The notes beneath the pieces were generated by a model that worked only from the letters and a program-made list of their open reading frames with translations, made no database searches and was not told the origin of the DNA. 64,000 nt of DNA from Acidobacteriota bacterium (GTDB lineage Bacteria; Acidobacteriota; Terriglobia; Acidiferrales; UBA7541): contig JAJYLB010000005.1 in assembly GCA_021788095.1 (NCBI GenBank), positions 1 to 64,000 of the forward strand, in the 5' to 3' direction. The position numbers and the translations under genes are program-made. Of the stretch, positions 26,138 through 35,755 are shown piece by piece. Within the stretch, counting starts at the first letter, position 1, and the number at the start of each line of letters is the position of its first letter.

Positions 26138-27163
26138 CGCGCCGGTATACTTCACCGGGCCGGGTCCCGAGCCCACGTGGCCGATCACGTGGAATTTCTC
26201 GCGCCGGCGTTTGAGTTCCGCTTCCACTTTCCCCAACTGGCTTGCCGGCACCACCAGGATGATGCCCACTCCGAGGTTGAACGTGCGAAGCTGTTCTTCC
26301 TGGCTGAGATTGCCCAGCCGGGCGAGGTAGGAAAAGATCGGCAGCACGGGCCACGAACCCAAATCGACGACGGCGTGGAGTTGGCGTGGGAGCGCTCGCG
26401 GTAGGTTTCCGGTGATGCCGCCGCCGGTGATATGGGCCATGGAGCTCACCCAGCCCCGATCGAGGAGCCGCTTCACCACGGGAAGGTAGCACCGGTGCGG
26501 TTTGAGCATTTCGGCGCCGATCTTGTTTCTGACCTCCGGCACGTAGGAGGAGGGTTTCAGGCGAGCCACTTCGAAGACCAGCTTCCGCGCCAGCGAATAG
26601 CCGTTGGTATGCAGTCCGCTCGAGGGCAAGGCCAGCAGCGCGTCGCCGCGCCGCACGTTACGGGAATCGAGTCGCCGGCTCCGCTCGACTACCCCCACAA
26701 TGAACCCGGCCAAATCGTATTCCCCGGGCGGGTAGACGCCGGGCATCTCCGCCGTTTCTCCGCCGATCAGCACGCAACCTACCTGCTTGCACGCGCGGCT
26801 GATGCCCTCCACCACCTGCTCGACGACGGCGGGATCGAGCTGGCCCATCGCGAGGTAATCGAGGAAGAAAAGCGGCTGCGCCCCTTGCGTGAGGATGTCG
26901 TTCACCGAATGATGCACGATGTCGAGCCCGATGGTGCCGTGCACGCCCAGCGCGGTCGCCACCTTCAGCTTCGTGCCCACGCCGTCGGCGCTCGATACCA
27001 GCACCGGTTCCCGCCACCGGTCCTTGTCCAGCGCGAACAGGCCGCCGAATCCGCCAATCGGCTCGAGCACGCCCCTTCCGAACGTGCGGCAAGCCAACCG
27101 CCGAATCCGGCTCTTGATCTGATCGGCGGCGGCGATATTGACGCCGGCATCGGCGTAGCGCAT
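26114..27163 (-). CDS. purM: Phosphoribosylformylglycinamidine cyclo-ligase (PurM)
   Basis: A 349-residue AIR synthetase, step 5 of purine synthesis, ATP-dependent. Motifs: YADAGVNIAAAD at the N-terminus, SSADGVGTKLKVA, GLDIVHHSVNDILTQGA, LIGGETAEMPGVY and AHITGGGITGNLPR. Length is typical for the family. It is the last gene of the purQ-L-F-lepB-M run. Its 3' end overlaps the ParE-like toxin gene on the opposite strand by 24 nt. Confidence 0.96.
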   Translation of the reverse strand: MRYADAGVNIAAADQIKSRIRRLACRTFGRGVLEPIGGFGGLFALDKDRWREPVLVSSADGVGTKLKVATALGVHGTIGLDIVHHSVNDILTQGAQPLFFLDYLAMGQLDPAVVEQVVEGISRACKQVGCVLIGGETAEMPGVYPPGEYDLAGFIVGVVERSRRLDSRNVRRGDALLALPSSGLHTNGYSLARKLVFEVARLKPSSYVPEVRNKIGAEMLKPHRCYLPVVKRLLDRGWVSSMAHITGGGITGNLPRALPRQLHAVVDLGSWPVLPIFSYLARLGNLSQEEQLRTFNLGVGIILVVPASQLGKVEAELKRRREKFHVIGHVGSGPGPVKYTGALTAASAR

Positions 27164-27197
27164 CGAGCCCAGCCCTTCCCTCCAGGAGGGTCAGCTT

Positions 27198-27995
27198 TCA
27201 GAATGTCCGGAATAAGCGATTCCAGCGCATCGACTGCGGACGGATCAAAACGCTCAGGTAGGCGCGCAGGCGCTGGCCGACGTGGCCGGTTTCCCAGGCC
27301 GATCCTGGCGCGCGGATGGATAGATAAATGAACAGGGGCTCGCCAATAATGGATTGGCGCGGCACGAATCCCCAGTAGCGGCTGTCGTAGGAATTGCCGC
27401 GATTGTCGCCCATCACGAAATAGCAATCCGGCGGCACGCGGAGTTGGCCCCCGGTCACGTAGTCCTCGAGCCTCGCCGCCCAGCCCGGCGCCAAGGATAG
27501 ATCGGGCGGAACGGGTCCCGCCGGCGGGAAATTCTCGAAAGCGGATGTCCCGTCTTCGGGATCGGGGAGCACGTAAGGTTCGGCGAGAACGTTTCCGTTG
27601 ACGTACACCTTGCCGTCGCGAATCCGGATCAGGTCGCCCGGCACGCCGATCACGCGCTTGATGAGGTCCTGGTTCGAGCCTTCCGCCGGGGGAGGCGCGA
27701 AGACGACGATCTGCTGCCGGCGCGGATGGACCCAGAGCGGGATTTGCGCGTCGGTAAAGGGAATGCCGGCGGAATAGCCCAAGCGGTCGACGAGCAGATG
27801 ATCGCCCACCAGGATCGTGTTTTCCATCGATCCGCTGGGAATCATCCGCGCTTGCGCGATGGTTCCTTCGAATAGGACGAAGGCCAGAATGGCCCACAGC
27901 CAGGAAAAGACCTGCGAGCCCGCCTTCGGCGCGGCGGTGGACTTTGCCCGAGGCCCTCTTCCGTCCCGGGCGCCCGGCCGTTCTTCAGCGGGCAT
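27198..27995 (-). CDS. lepB: Signal peptidase I
   Basis: A 265-residue membrane peptidase that removes signal peptides from exported proteins. It has one transmembrane segment around residues 30-48 (SWLWAILAFVLFEGTIAQ), the catalytic serine motif MIPSGSMENT, the catalytic lysine in DLIKRVIGVPGD, and the GDNR..S.DSR.WG motif. The first 25 residues are charged and cytoplasmic. The start overlaps the purF stop by 11 nt, so it is embedded in the purine operon, an unusual but clear coupling. Confidence 0.95.
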   Translation of the reverse strand: MPAEERPGARDGRGPRAKSTAAPKAGSQVFSWLWAILAFVLFEGTIAQARMIPSGSMENTILVGDHLLVDRLGYSAGIPFTDAQIPLWVHPRRQQIVVFAPPPAEGSNQDLIKRVIGVPGDLIRIRDGKVYVNGNVLAEPYVLPDPEDGTSAFENFPPAGPVPPDLSLAPGWAARLEDYVTGGQLRVPPDCYFVMGDNRGNSYDSRYWGFVPRQSIIGEPLFIYLSIRAPGSAWETGHVGQRLRAYLSVLIRPQSMRWNRLFRTF

Positions 27996-29394
27996 GCTGG
28001 GCCTCGACTTCGAGCTGCACCAGCTCGGTGGGGTAGCGCCCGGTGTAGCAGGAAGTGCAGAAGCAGCCCTCGTCGTCCCCCACGGCGCGGCGAAGGCTTT
28101 CGAGCGACAGGTAGCCGAGGGAATCGGCGCCCACGAAGTCGCGAATCTCGTCGAGGGAATGCCGGGAAGCGATCAGTTCGTCCCGCGTGGGCGTATCGAT
28201 GCCGTAGTAGCAGGGGGAAACCGTCGGCGGGCAGCTTACCCGCATGTGCACCTGGGCCGCGCCGGCTTCGCGCAGCATCCGCACGATCTTGCGGCTGGTG
28301 GTGCCGCGCACGATGGAATCGTCCACGAGGGCGACGCGCTGGCCTTCGAGCAGCTCGCGCACCGGGTTTAGCTTTAGCTTCACGCCGAAGTCCCGAATCG
28401 ACTGCTCGGGCTCGATGAACGTCCGGCCGACGTAATGGTTGCGAATCAGTCCCATTCGGAAAGGGAGGCCGGATTCGAGCGAGTAGCCCACCGCCGCCGG
28501 CACGCCGGAATCGGGCACGGGCACGACCAGATCGGCGGGAGCGGGCTGCTCCCGAGCCAGCAGCCGCCCGAGCATCTCCCGGCTGTGGTTCACCTGCCGG
28601 CCGAAAACGACGCTGTCCGGCCGGGAAAAATAGACGTGCTCGAAGATGCAGTATTGGTGCGCCCGCTCGGGAGCGAAGTGGATGCTCTCGAGTCCGCCCG
28701 GACCGATCCGCAGCATCTCGCCCGGCTCGATGTCGCGCACGTACTCGGCGTCGAGCAGATCGAACGCGCACGTCTCCGAAGCCACCAACCACGCCGCGCC
28801 CAGCCGGCCCAGCGCCAGCGGCCGGAAGCCGCGCGGATCGCGAATCGCCAGCATCTCGTTCGCACCGAGCAGCACCAGCGAATACGCCCCTTCGAGCTGA
28901 TTCAGGGCTTCGGCCAGCGAGCCCGCCAGATTTCGCGCCGAGCTGCGGGCCACCAGGTGGAAGATGACTTCCGTATCGCTGGTGGTCTGGAAAATCGATC
29001 CGCGGCGATCGAGCCGCCGGCGCCACTCGCGCGCGTTGGTGAGGTTGCCGTTGTGGCCCAGGGCGAGTTGGCCCTTGTTGCAGTCGACGAGGATGGGCTG
29101 GGCGTTGAGCGCGGAGCTGTCTCCCGCCGTCGAATACCGCGTGTGCCCGATGGCGGCGTGGCCGGGAAGCCGGGCCAGGGCCGCGGAAGTGAAGATCTCC
29201 TGCACCAGGCCCATGCCCTTGACGATCTTCAAACGCTCCCCGCCCGTCGCGGCGATGCCCGCCGACTCCTGCCCGCGGTGCTGCAAGGCGTAGAGACCCA
29301 GATAGGCCAGCTTCGAGGCTTCCGGATGGCCGTAGACGCCTACGATCCCGCAATGATCGTGAAAATGATCGTCGTCGATGAAGACGGATGCCAT
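27985..29394 (-). CDS. purF: Amidophosphoribosyltransferase (PurF)
   Basis: A 469-residue enzyme for the first committed step of purine synthesis (PRPP plus glutamine to phosphoribosylamine). The nucleophile is Cys15 in HDHCGIVGVYG, so a 14-residue propeptide must be removed, as in the Bacillus-type enzyme. Other motifs: QHRGQESAGIA, GHTRYSTAG, the PRPP loop LVDDSIVRGTTS, and C-terminal cysteines (GCFCTSC) typical of the Fe-S-containing form. It is 4 nt downstream of purL and overlaps lepB. Confidence 0.97.
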   Translation of the reverse strand: MASVFIDDDHFHDHCGIVGVYGHPEASKLAYLGLYALQHRGQESAGIAATGGERLKIVKGMGLVQEIFTSAALARLPGHAAIGHTRYSTAGDSSALNAQPILVDCNKGQLALGHNGNLTNAREWRRRLDRRGSIFQTTSDTEVIFHLVARSSARNLAGSLAEALNQLEGAYSLVLLGANEMLAIRDPRGFRPLALGRLGAAWLVASETCAFDLLDAEYVRDIEPGEMLRIGPGGLESIHFAPERAHQYCIFEHVYFSRPDSVVFGRQVNHSREMLGRLLAREQPAPADLVVPVPDSGVPAAVGYSLESGLPFRMGLIRNHYVGRTFIEPEQSIRDFGVKLKLNPVRELLEGQRVALVDDSIVRGTTSRKIVRMLREAGAAQVHMRVSCPPTVSPCYYGIDTPTRDELIASRHSLDEIRDFVGADSLGYLSLESLRRAVGDDEGCFCTSCYTGRYPTELVQLEVEAQHAR

Positions 29395-29398
29395 GCGC

Positions 29399-31708
29399 TC
29401 ACCCGACTGCCGGAAGGGAAACCGCTAGGGCGCGCTCGAGGCCGTTCGCCCACTGGTCTTCGAGCCGCGCGATCGGCGCCCGAACGATTTCGCGGTCGTT
29501 CGCCGCGATTCGGAGTTCGCCGCCCGCCACGCGCCCGATCGCCTGCGCCTTGACTCCATATTCTGCCGCAACCGCCCAGAGCCGGGCAAGACGCGCTTCG
29601 TCCACGCTGACAGCGGCGCGCGCGCCGCGCTCGCCGAAGAGCGCCGCTTCCGCCGGCTCGGGTCCTTCCAGTTCGATTCTCGCGCCCAGGCCGCGGGCCC
29701 CGAACGCGCATTCCGCTAGCGTTACCGCCAGCCCGCCGTCGGAGACGTCGTGCGCGGAAAACACCAGCCGCTCGCCGGCCAGCGCTACCAGCAGGTCGAT
29801 CAGGCGCTTCTCCGCGGCCAGATCGATGGCGGGCGGTGCCCCGCCCACCACGCCCAGCGCTACCTTCGCGTATTCGCTCGAGGAAAATTCGCGTGCGAGC
29901 ACCGCGCTCGCCCTCCCGAAGCTACGGGACGAGCCCGCGCCATCGAGCAGCACCACCACGTCCCCTTCGGCGCGGAAGCGCATGCCGAGCGCCGCTCCCG
30001 CGTCTTCCAGCAAACCCAGGATGCCGGCCACCGGCGTCGGATCGATCGATTCGCCCAGAGTCTCGTTGTAGAAACTCACGTTGCCCCCGGTGATCGGGGT
30101 TCCGAGCGCCGCGCAGGCCTCGGCCAAGCCGTCAATCGCGCGGCTGAATTGCCACATCACTTCCGGCTTCTCGGGATTGCCGAAATTCAGGCAGTTGGTG
30201 GCCGCGAGCGGACGCGCGCCGCTCGCGGCCACGTTCCGAGCGGCTTCCGCGACGGCGTGCATCGCGCCGAGGTAGGGATCGAGCCGGCACCAGCGCCCGT
30301 TGCCGTCGGTCGAAAGCGCCAGGCCGCGGCCCGTCTCCTTCACCCGCAGCACGGCGGCGTCGCCTCGCCCCGGCCTCACCACGGTGTTCGTCCGGACCAT
30401 GTGGTCGTACTGCTCCCACACCCATCGCTTCGACGCGATGGCTGGGGAAGCGAGTAGACGCTCGAGGGGCGGGGTCAGGTCCTCCCCTTCGGGCGCGAAA
30501 GCGGCGAGCGGCGTCCCGAAGCTTCCGGAGCGCGCCGGCGCGAGTGGCCGCGTGTACGCGGGGCCCTGCTCGCAAAGCGGCTCCGCGGGAATGTCGGCGA
30601 CCACGCGCCCCTCGTCGAGCACGCGCATCAGGCCGTCGCCGGTGACGCGGCCGATCTCGACCGCTTCGAGTCCCCACTTGCGGAAGAGCGCCAGGAGTTC
30701 GCCTTGCCGGCCACGTTCCGCCACCAGCAGCATCCGCTCCTGCGACTCGCTGAGCATGATCTCGTAAGGCGTCATGCCGGTTTCGCGCCGCGGCACGCGC
30801 CCCAGCTCGATCTCGATTCCCGTTCCTCCCCGCGACGCCATCTCCGAAGTCGAGCAGGTGAGTCCCGCGGCGCCCATGTCCTGAATCGCTACCACCGCGC
30901 CCGTGCCCATCGCCTCCAGGCAGGCCTCGAGCAGCAGCTTCTCCATAAAGGGATCGGCCACCTGGACGTTCGGCCGCTTCTGCTGCGATTCGTCGCTGAA
31001 CTCCGCCGAGGCCAGTAGCGACGCCCCGTGGATTCCGTCACGGCCCGTTCGCGCGCCGACGTACACCACCGGATTGCCCGCGCCTCGCGCGCGCGCCAGA
31101 AAGAGCCCATCGCGCCGCGCCACGCCCAGCGCCAGCACGTTCACCAGGGGATTGCCCGAATAGCCTGGCTCGAACCCGATTTCGCCGCCCACCGTCGGCA
31201 CGCCGAAACAGTTCCCGTAGAAGGCGATCCCGCCGATCACGCCGTCGAAAATCCGCCGATTGCGCGCGGCGAGCGCCGCCGGCGTGCCCGGGCCCTGGAC
31301 CAAAGGCCCGAACCGCAGCGAATCCAGCACGGCGATCGGCCGCGCGCCCATCGTGAAGATGTCGCGCAGGATCCCGCCCACGCCCGTCGCCGCCCCTTGG
31401 AACGGCTCGACGAAGCTCGGATGATTGTGCGATTCGATCTTGAAGGCGGCGCACAGCCCCTCGCCGATATCCACCACCCCGGCGTTTTCCCCCGGCCCTT
31501 CCACCACTTGCGGTCCGCGCGTCGGCAGGCGCTTCAGGTGTACCCGGCTCGATTTGTACGAGCAGTGCTCGCTCCACTGCACGCTGAAAATGCCGAGTTC
31601 GGTGAAGGTGGGATCGCGGCCCAGGATGCCTTTCAGCCGGGCGTATTCCTCGGAGGTGAGGCCGTGTTCCGCGGCGAGTGTTTCGGTGACGGCGATATCG
31701 GTTTCCAT
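29399..31708 (-). CDS. purL: Phosphoribosylformylglycinamidine synthase II (PurL)
   Basis: A 769-residue small-type FGAM synthetase subunit, which works with PurQ (glutaminase) and PurS. Motifs: [38 protein letters not shown]-like region ([13 protein letters not shown]), [19 protein letters not shown] and [14 protein letters not shown]. The start METD at 31708 is preferred; the open frame runs 15 codons upstream into a dispersed repeat (MSELKLRPP), which is not protein-coding. No purS gene is visible nearby. Confidence 0.95.
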   Translation of the reverse strand: METDIAVTETLAAEHGLTSEEYARLKGILGRDPTFTELGIFSVQWSEHCSYKSSRVHLKRLPTRGPQVVEGPGENAGVVDIGEGLCAAFKIESHNHPSFVEPFQGAATGVGGILRDIFTMGARPIAVLDSLRFGPLVQGPGTPAALAARNRRIFDGVIGGIAFYGNCFGVPTVGGEIGFEPGYSGNPLVNVLALGVARRDGLFLARARGAGNPVVYVGARTGRDGIHGASLLASAEFSDESQQKRPNVQVADPFMEKLLLEACLEAMGTGAVVAIQDMGAAGLTCSTSEMASRGGTGIEIELGRVPRRETGMTPYEIMLSESQERMLLVAERGRQGELLALFRKWGLEAVEIGRVTGDGLMRVLDEGRVVADIPAEPLCEQGPAYTRPLAPARSGSFGTPLAAFAPEGEDLTPPLERLLASPAIASKRWVWEQYDHMVRTNTVVRPGRGDAAVLRVKETGRGLALSTDGNGRWCRLDPYLGAMHAVAEAARNVAASGARPLAATNCLNFGNPEKPEVMWQFSRAIDGLAEACAALGTPITGGNVSFYNETLGESIDPTPVAGILGLLEDAGAALGMRFRAEGDVVVLLDGAGSSRSFGRASAVLAREFSSSEYAKVALGVVGGAPPAIDLAAEKRLIDLLVALAGERLVFSAHDVSDGGLAVTLAECAFGARGLGARIELEGPEPAEAALFGERGARAAVSVDEARLARLWAVAAEYGVKAQAIGRVAGGELRIAANDREIVRAPIARLEDQWANGLERALAVSLPAVG

Positions 31709-31730
31709 GAATTTAGGTGGTTCTGGGGGT

Positions 31731-31793
31731 CGGAGCTTCAGCTCCGACATCAAGATCTGCGATCTCGAGGGGCTTCAGCCCCTGAAGCACACC
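31731..31793. repeat. Dispersed double-hairpin repeat between purQ and purL
   Basis: It contains GGTCGGAGCTTCAGCTCCGA and GGGGCTTCAGCCCC, the same two hairpins found inside the MITE-like elements at 13548 and 32619, but lacks their AAGCTATT ends. It sits in the 125-nt spacer between purQ and purL. Confidence 0.65.
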
Positions 31794-31833
31794 CTAGGCG
31801 CTTTGTCGGCAACATCCCGCTAGGCTCTTCCGC

Positions 31834-32544
31834 TCACGCCGTCGCGCGGGCCTGCCGCGTCAGGCTCTCGACCAGCGACCGGAAAACCACCAAGCCGTCG
31901 GTCGACCCCAGCATCGCTTCCACGGCTCGCTCCGGATGCGGCATCATGCCCAATACGTTTCGCTCGCGACTGACGATGCCGGCGATGCTTTCCATCGAGC
32001 CGTTCGGATTGGCCGCCGGTTCCACGCGGCCCTCGGGAGTCGTATAGCGGAAGACGATCTGCCGGTTTCGTTCGAGGTCGCGCAGGGTTTCCGGCTCGGC
32101 CGTGTAGTTGCCGTCGGAATGGGCGATGGGCACCCGCAGCACTTGCCCCACCTGGCCGGCGCAGGTGAACGGCGTGTCCGCAGACTCGACGCGAATCCAC
32201 ACGTCGCGGCAGACGAACCGCAGCCCGCGGTTGCGCAGCATCGCCCCCGGCAACAGCCCCGCCTCGAGCAGGATCTGGAATCCGTTGCAGATGCCCAGCA
32301 CCAGGCCGCCGCGCCGGGCGAACCGCTCCACCGCCCGCATCACCGGCGAAAACCGCGCGATCGCGCCCGTGCGCAGATAATCGCCGTAGGAGAAGCCGCC
32401 GGGAAGGATGACCGCGTCGAATCCGGCCAAATCTTCCGATTGGTGCCAGATGAATTCCGCAGGCTGGCCGAGCACGTTTCCGACCGCGTGACGCGCGTCG
32501 TGGTCGCAGTTCGAACCCGGAAAAACAACGACGCCAAATCTCAT
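31834..32544 (-). CDS. purQ: Phosphoribosylformylglycinamidine synthase I, glutaminase (PurQ)
   Basis: A 236-residue class I glutamine amidotransferase that supplies ammonia to PurL. Motifs: [13 protein letters not shown] at the N-terminus, [16 protein letters not shown], the nucleophile motif [10 protein letters not shown], and GMMPHPERA with the catalytic His. The start is ATG at 32544, although the open frame continues much further upstream. It is the first gene of the pur run; a mobile repeat lies in its promoter region. Confidence 0.96.
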   Translation of the reverse strand: MRFGVVVFPGSNCDHDARHAVGNVLGQPAEFIWHQSEDLAGFDAVILPGGFSYGDYLRTGAIARFSPVMRAVERFARRGGLVLGICNGFQILLEAGLLPGAMLRNRGLRFVCRDVWIRVESADTPFTCAGQVGQVLRVPIAHSDGNYTAEPETLRDLERNRQIVFRYTTPEGRVEPAANPNGSMESIAGIVSRERNVLGMMPHPERAVEAMLGSTDGLVVFRSLVESLTRQARATA

Positions 32545-32618
32545 CGGGAGCGCGCCTCGGCAGCATTTTACCATAGCGGCTCCCGGCGCATTTTGGATGA
32601 TACAATTCGGGAGACTAG

Positions 32619-32738
32619 AAGCTGTTGCAAAACCTGCTTCCCTGTAGGGCACGGCTTTAGCCGTGCCGTAATGGCCGCTAAAAATCAGGGGCTTCAGCCC
32701 TTGAGGCAGGCTTCGGCGAGTTTTTTTTGCATCGGCTT
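32619..32738. mobile_element. MITE-like element with inverted ends, copy 2 (degenerate)
   Basis: The left end is CTAG followed by AAGCTGTTGCAAAACC. The right end, read in reverse complement, is AAGCCGATGCAAAAAAAAC, so the ends are imperfect inverted repeats. Internal hairpins are GCACGGCTTTAGCCGTGC and GGGGCTTCAGCCCTT. No CTAG remains on the right. It occupies most of the 213-bp space between the divergent purQ and dCTP deaminase genes. Confidence 0.55.
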
Positions 32739-32757
32739 CGAAGCTCCGAGCCCAAGC

Positions 32758-33966
32758 ATGGAGAAACGCGTACAGGAACTGTTCCCCCACGCGGAATCGC
32801 GGAAACCTCGCAAAGACGGCATCCTGCCCGCGCAGGAAATTCACGAACTGGTCAACAACGGCAAGATCCGCTCCCGAGCGGAGATCTCCGGCGACCAGAT
32901 CCAGCCGGCGAGCATCGACCTGCGGCTCGGCGACAGGGCTTACCGGCTCCGGGCAAGCTTCCTGCCTGGGGAGTCCCTGATCGACCCCAAGATCAGGGAG
33001 TTGGCGCTCGAGCAGATCGACCTCCGCGAGCCGGCGATTCTGAAACCCGATCATGTCTATATCGCACGAGCCATGGAGTACCTGGCGCTGCCCCCGGACG
33101 TCGCGGGGAAGGCCAACCCCAAGAGCACGACCGGCCGATTGGACATCTTCACGCGTCTGCTGACGGAAGTGCAGCCCGCTTTCGAGACGGTGCCCCAGGG
33201 TTATGCCGGGGATCTCTACATCGAGATTTTCCCGCGCACTTTCCCCGTGATCGTTAGGGCGGGAACCAAGCTGAGCCAGTTGCGCTTCTTCCGAGGCGTT
33301 CCCGAGCGCGGCGATGAGAATCTTCGGCGACTCGCCGACAGGAAGGAACTGGTTTACGAAAATGGCGGCTCCCCTTGCGATCCCCGGATCGAAGGGGGCC
33401 TGCGAATGTCCATCGACCTCGGTGTCGGAGCCCCGAAGGAGACCGTCGTCGCCTACAAAGCCAAGAAGACCGATGAGCCCATCGACCTCTCGAGACACGG
33501 GGGATACGACGCCGACGAGTTCTGGCAAACCTACCGGGCCGAAGACGTGGCGCGCGGCTTAGTCCTCGACCCGCGGGAGTTCTACCTGCTGGTGTCGAAG
33601 GAGCGGGTGGCCGTGCCGCCCGAATACGCGGCGGAAATGGAATCGTACGATCCGTCCATAGGCGAGTTCACCGTCCATTACGCGGGCTTCTTCGATCCCG
33701 GATTTGGGTACGGCGTCAAGGGGGAGATCAAGGGCACGAACGCCGTCCTCGAAGTGCGCGCACACGAGGTTCCCGTCCTCCTGGAAGACGGCAGAGAAAT
33801 TGGCCGGCTCGTTTACCACAAGATGGCGGAGCGGCCTGAGAAAGTCTACGGCTTGGCGATTGGGTCCTCCTACCAGCAACAGGGGCTCGCCCTCAGCAAG
33901 CAGTTCCGGAAGCCCGCACCGGCCCAGCCAGCGGCAGAATCGATGGCAAGAACGCAGGACGGATAG
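32758..33966 (+). CDS. dcd: 2'-deoxycytidine 5'-triphosphate deaminase, two-domain type
   Basis: A 402-residue protein made of two dCTP deaminase/dUTPase-like halves. First half: [46 protein letters not shown] and [16 protein letters not shown]. Second half from about 215: [38 protein letters not shown] and [22 protein letters not shown]. This matches PF06559-type enzymes, about twice the length of E. coli Dcd. It supplies dUMP precursor by deaminating dCTP. ATG at 32758 is chosen from homology; the frame is open far upstream. The last 25 residues are alanine/proline-rich. Confidence 0.88.
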   Translation: MEKRVQELFPHAESRKPRKDGILPAQEIHELVNNGKIRSRAEISGDQIQPASIDLRLGDRAYRLRASFLPGESLIDPKIRELALEQIDLREPAILKPDHVYIARAMEYLALPPDVAGKANPKSTTGRLDIFTRLLTEVQPAFETVPQGYAGDLYIEIFPRTFPVIVRAGTKLSQLRFFRGVPERGDENLRRLADRKELVYENGGSPCDPRIEGGLRMSIDLGVGAPKETVVAYKAKKTDEPIDLSRHGGYDADEFWQTYRAEDVARGLVLDPREFYLLVSKERVAVPPEYAAEMESYDPSIGEFTVHYAGFFDPGFGYGVKGEIKGTNAVLEVRAHEVPVLLEDGREIGRLVYHKMAERPEKVYGLAIGSSYQQQGLALSKQFRKPAPAQPAAESMARTQDG

Positions 33967-34182
33967 CCCGCCCCGCTCGCGCGCAGGCCCTCGCGAAGCG
34001 GCCGAGCCGAGAGCTTCAGGTAGCACAGCCCCCCGAACCTTCCGGACTTGGCTGCGCGCTTTTCGTGCTGGGTACTTCAGGCCTGCACAGGCAGGTCCCG
34101 ATAGTTCGGGAGCCTGTGCTACTTGGCCTCTCCCTTCCCGTGCCTCCTTTGCTTCCTTTGCCTCCCCTGCTTCCGCACTACC
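33967..34182. repeat. Intergenic region with GTAGCACAG/CCTGTGCTAC repeats
   Basis: It holds GGTAGCACAGCCCCCCGAAC near 34019 and, in reverse, GGGAGCCTGTGCTAC ending near 34122, with CCCGATAGTTCGGG as a small hairpin. This is the same family as 7690-7815. A TTTGCTTCCTTTGCCTCC run follows, similar to that near 44511. It separates two convergent genes. Confidence 0.55.
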
Positions 34183-35679
34183 CTACCGCCGCCGCTTCGC
34201 CTGAGCGTGCTTTGCGCCATTTGCGCTCCGCCACTTTTTGCCGGGACCAGCCTTCTGCTTAACCGCGCCCGCTTTGCCCGCCGCGGCTTTCGCGCCAGCC
34301 GGTTGTGCGCGGCGCTCCCGTGCCCACCCCGGCTTGTTCACCTGCCGCTCCCGCGCGATCCCTAGCGCACCTGCGGGAACGCTTTCGGTGATGGTCGACC
34401 CCGCGGCGACGTAGGCGCCGTCGCCGACTTCGACGGGAGCGACGAGTTCGGTGCCGCTGCCGATGAAGACGCCCGCGCCGATTCGGGTGGGATTCTTGCG
34501 CACGCCGTCGTAATTGCAGGTGATGGTGCCGGCGCCGATATTCGTCTCCGGGCCAATCACCGCGTCTCCGAGGTAAGTCAAGTGCATCGCCTTCGAGCCC
34601 TCTCCCAGCCGGCTCTTCTTCACTTCCACGTAGTTCCCGACGCAGGCTCCGGCGGCGATTTCCGCCCCTTCCCGCAGGTGCGCGAAGGGGCCGACCGTCG
34701 CGCCGCGCTCCACCCGGCTCCCCTCCACCACCGAGTACGGCCGAATCACCGCCTCGTCTTCCACCACCGAATCCGCCACCACGCTGCCCGTGCCTACCGT
34801 CACGCCCGCGCCGAGCCGCGTCGCGCCCAGCAGCGCGACTCCGGGCTCGATCGTGGTGTCGGGACCGGCCTCGACGTCCGCGTCTACCCGCGCCGTCTCC
34901 GGCAAATAGAACGTCACGCCCGCCGCCATCAACTCCTCCACTTTCCGCCGGCGCAGCAAACAGTCAACTTCCGCCATCTCTCGCCGCGTGTTGCAGCCGA
35001 GTATCTCCCGGGGATCGTCGGCGGCTTTAGCGGCCACGCGCTCGCCGCGCTGGCGAAGCAGCGCCACGGCGTCGGTGAGGTACAGCTCGCGATGAACGTT
35101 TTCTGGGCGCAACTCGCCGAGCACGGGCCAGAGCTTCTCCAGCTCGAAGCAGTAGATGCCCGAATTGATCTCGCGAATCGCGCGCTCCGCCGCCCTCGCC
35201 GCTTTCTCCTCGACGATGGCGCGAATTCCGTCTCCATCAGGCTCCCGCACGATGCGCCCGTAGCCTGTGGGATCGTCCAGTATGGCCGTAAGCACAGTCG
35301 CCGCCGCGCCCGTCGCGCGATGCGCCTGCCCTAACGCTTCCAGCGTTTCCGCGCGAACGAGTGGCGCGTCACCCGGCAAAACGATCGCCCGGCGGAACTT
35401 CCTGAGCGCGCTCCGGGCCGTTTCGAGTGCATGGCCCGTGCCGCGCTGCGGCTCCTGAACCACCGTGCGCGCGCCCAGCGGCTCCGCCAGCTTCCGGACT
35501 TCTTCCGCTTGATGGCCCACCACGACGTAGATTGGCGCGCCAAGCCGTTGCGCCGCCCGCACCACGTGCTCGATCAGCGCACGGCCGCCAACCCGGTGCA
35601 GCACCTTCGCTCGCCGCGAGCGCAGCCGCGTCCCTTGCCCCGCAGCCAGAATGACAACCGCAAGTTCGGAATTCGCCAT
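34183..35679 (-). CDS. glmU: Bifunctional UDP-N-acetylglucosamine pyrophosphorylase/acetyltransferase GlmU
   Basis: A 498-residue enzyme making UDP-GlcNAc for peptidoglycan and lipid A. The N-terminal uridylyltransferase has VVILAAGQGTRLRSRRAKVLH. From about residue 255 a left-handed beta-helix acetyltransferase follows (hexapeptide repeats; GPFAHLREGAEI, GNYVEVKKSRLGEGSKAMHL, NIGAGTITCNYDG). ATG at 35679 starts MANSELAV. After the usual end (about 450) there is an unusual tail rich in Lys, Ala and Arg (RAQPAGAKAAAGKAGAVKQK onward). It lies next to lpxC, which uses UDP-GlcNAc-derived substrate. Confidence 0.95.
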   Translation of the reverse strand: MANSELAVVILAAGQGTRLRSRRAKVLHRVGGRALIEHVVRAAQRLGAPIYVVVGHQAEEVRKLAEPLGARTVVQEPQRGTGHALETARSALRKFRRAIVLPGDAPLVRAETLEALGQAHRATGAAATVLTAILDDPTGYGRIVREPDGDGIRAIVEEKAARAAERAIREINSGIYCFELEKLWPVLGELRPENVHRELYLTDAVALLRQRGERVAAKAADDPREILGCNTRREMAEVDCLLRRRKVEELMAAGVTFYLPETARVDADVEAGPDTTIEPGVALLGATRLGAGVTVGTGSVVADSVVEDEAVIRPYSVVEGSRVERGATVGPFAHLREGAEIAAGACVGNYVEVKKSRLGEGSKAMHLTYLGDAVIGPETNIGAGTITCNYDGVRKNPTRIGAGVFIGSGTELVAPVEVGDGAYVAAGSTITESVPAGALGIARERQVNKPGWARERRAQPAGAKAAAGKAGAVKQKAGPGKKWRSANGAKHAQAKRRR

Positions 35680-35755
35680 ACGCCTAAAGATAACACCACG
35701 CCGGTTTGAAAGGAGGCAGAGGAGGCAAAGGTTCTTGCAACTGCTTTGAGCCTTT

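Noticed and set aside
31709-31753. N-terminal extension of PurL ([13 protein letters not shown])
   Set aside because: It is encoded by a dispersed repeat; the same MSELKLRPP appears at 13599 in a non-coding repeat copy.
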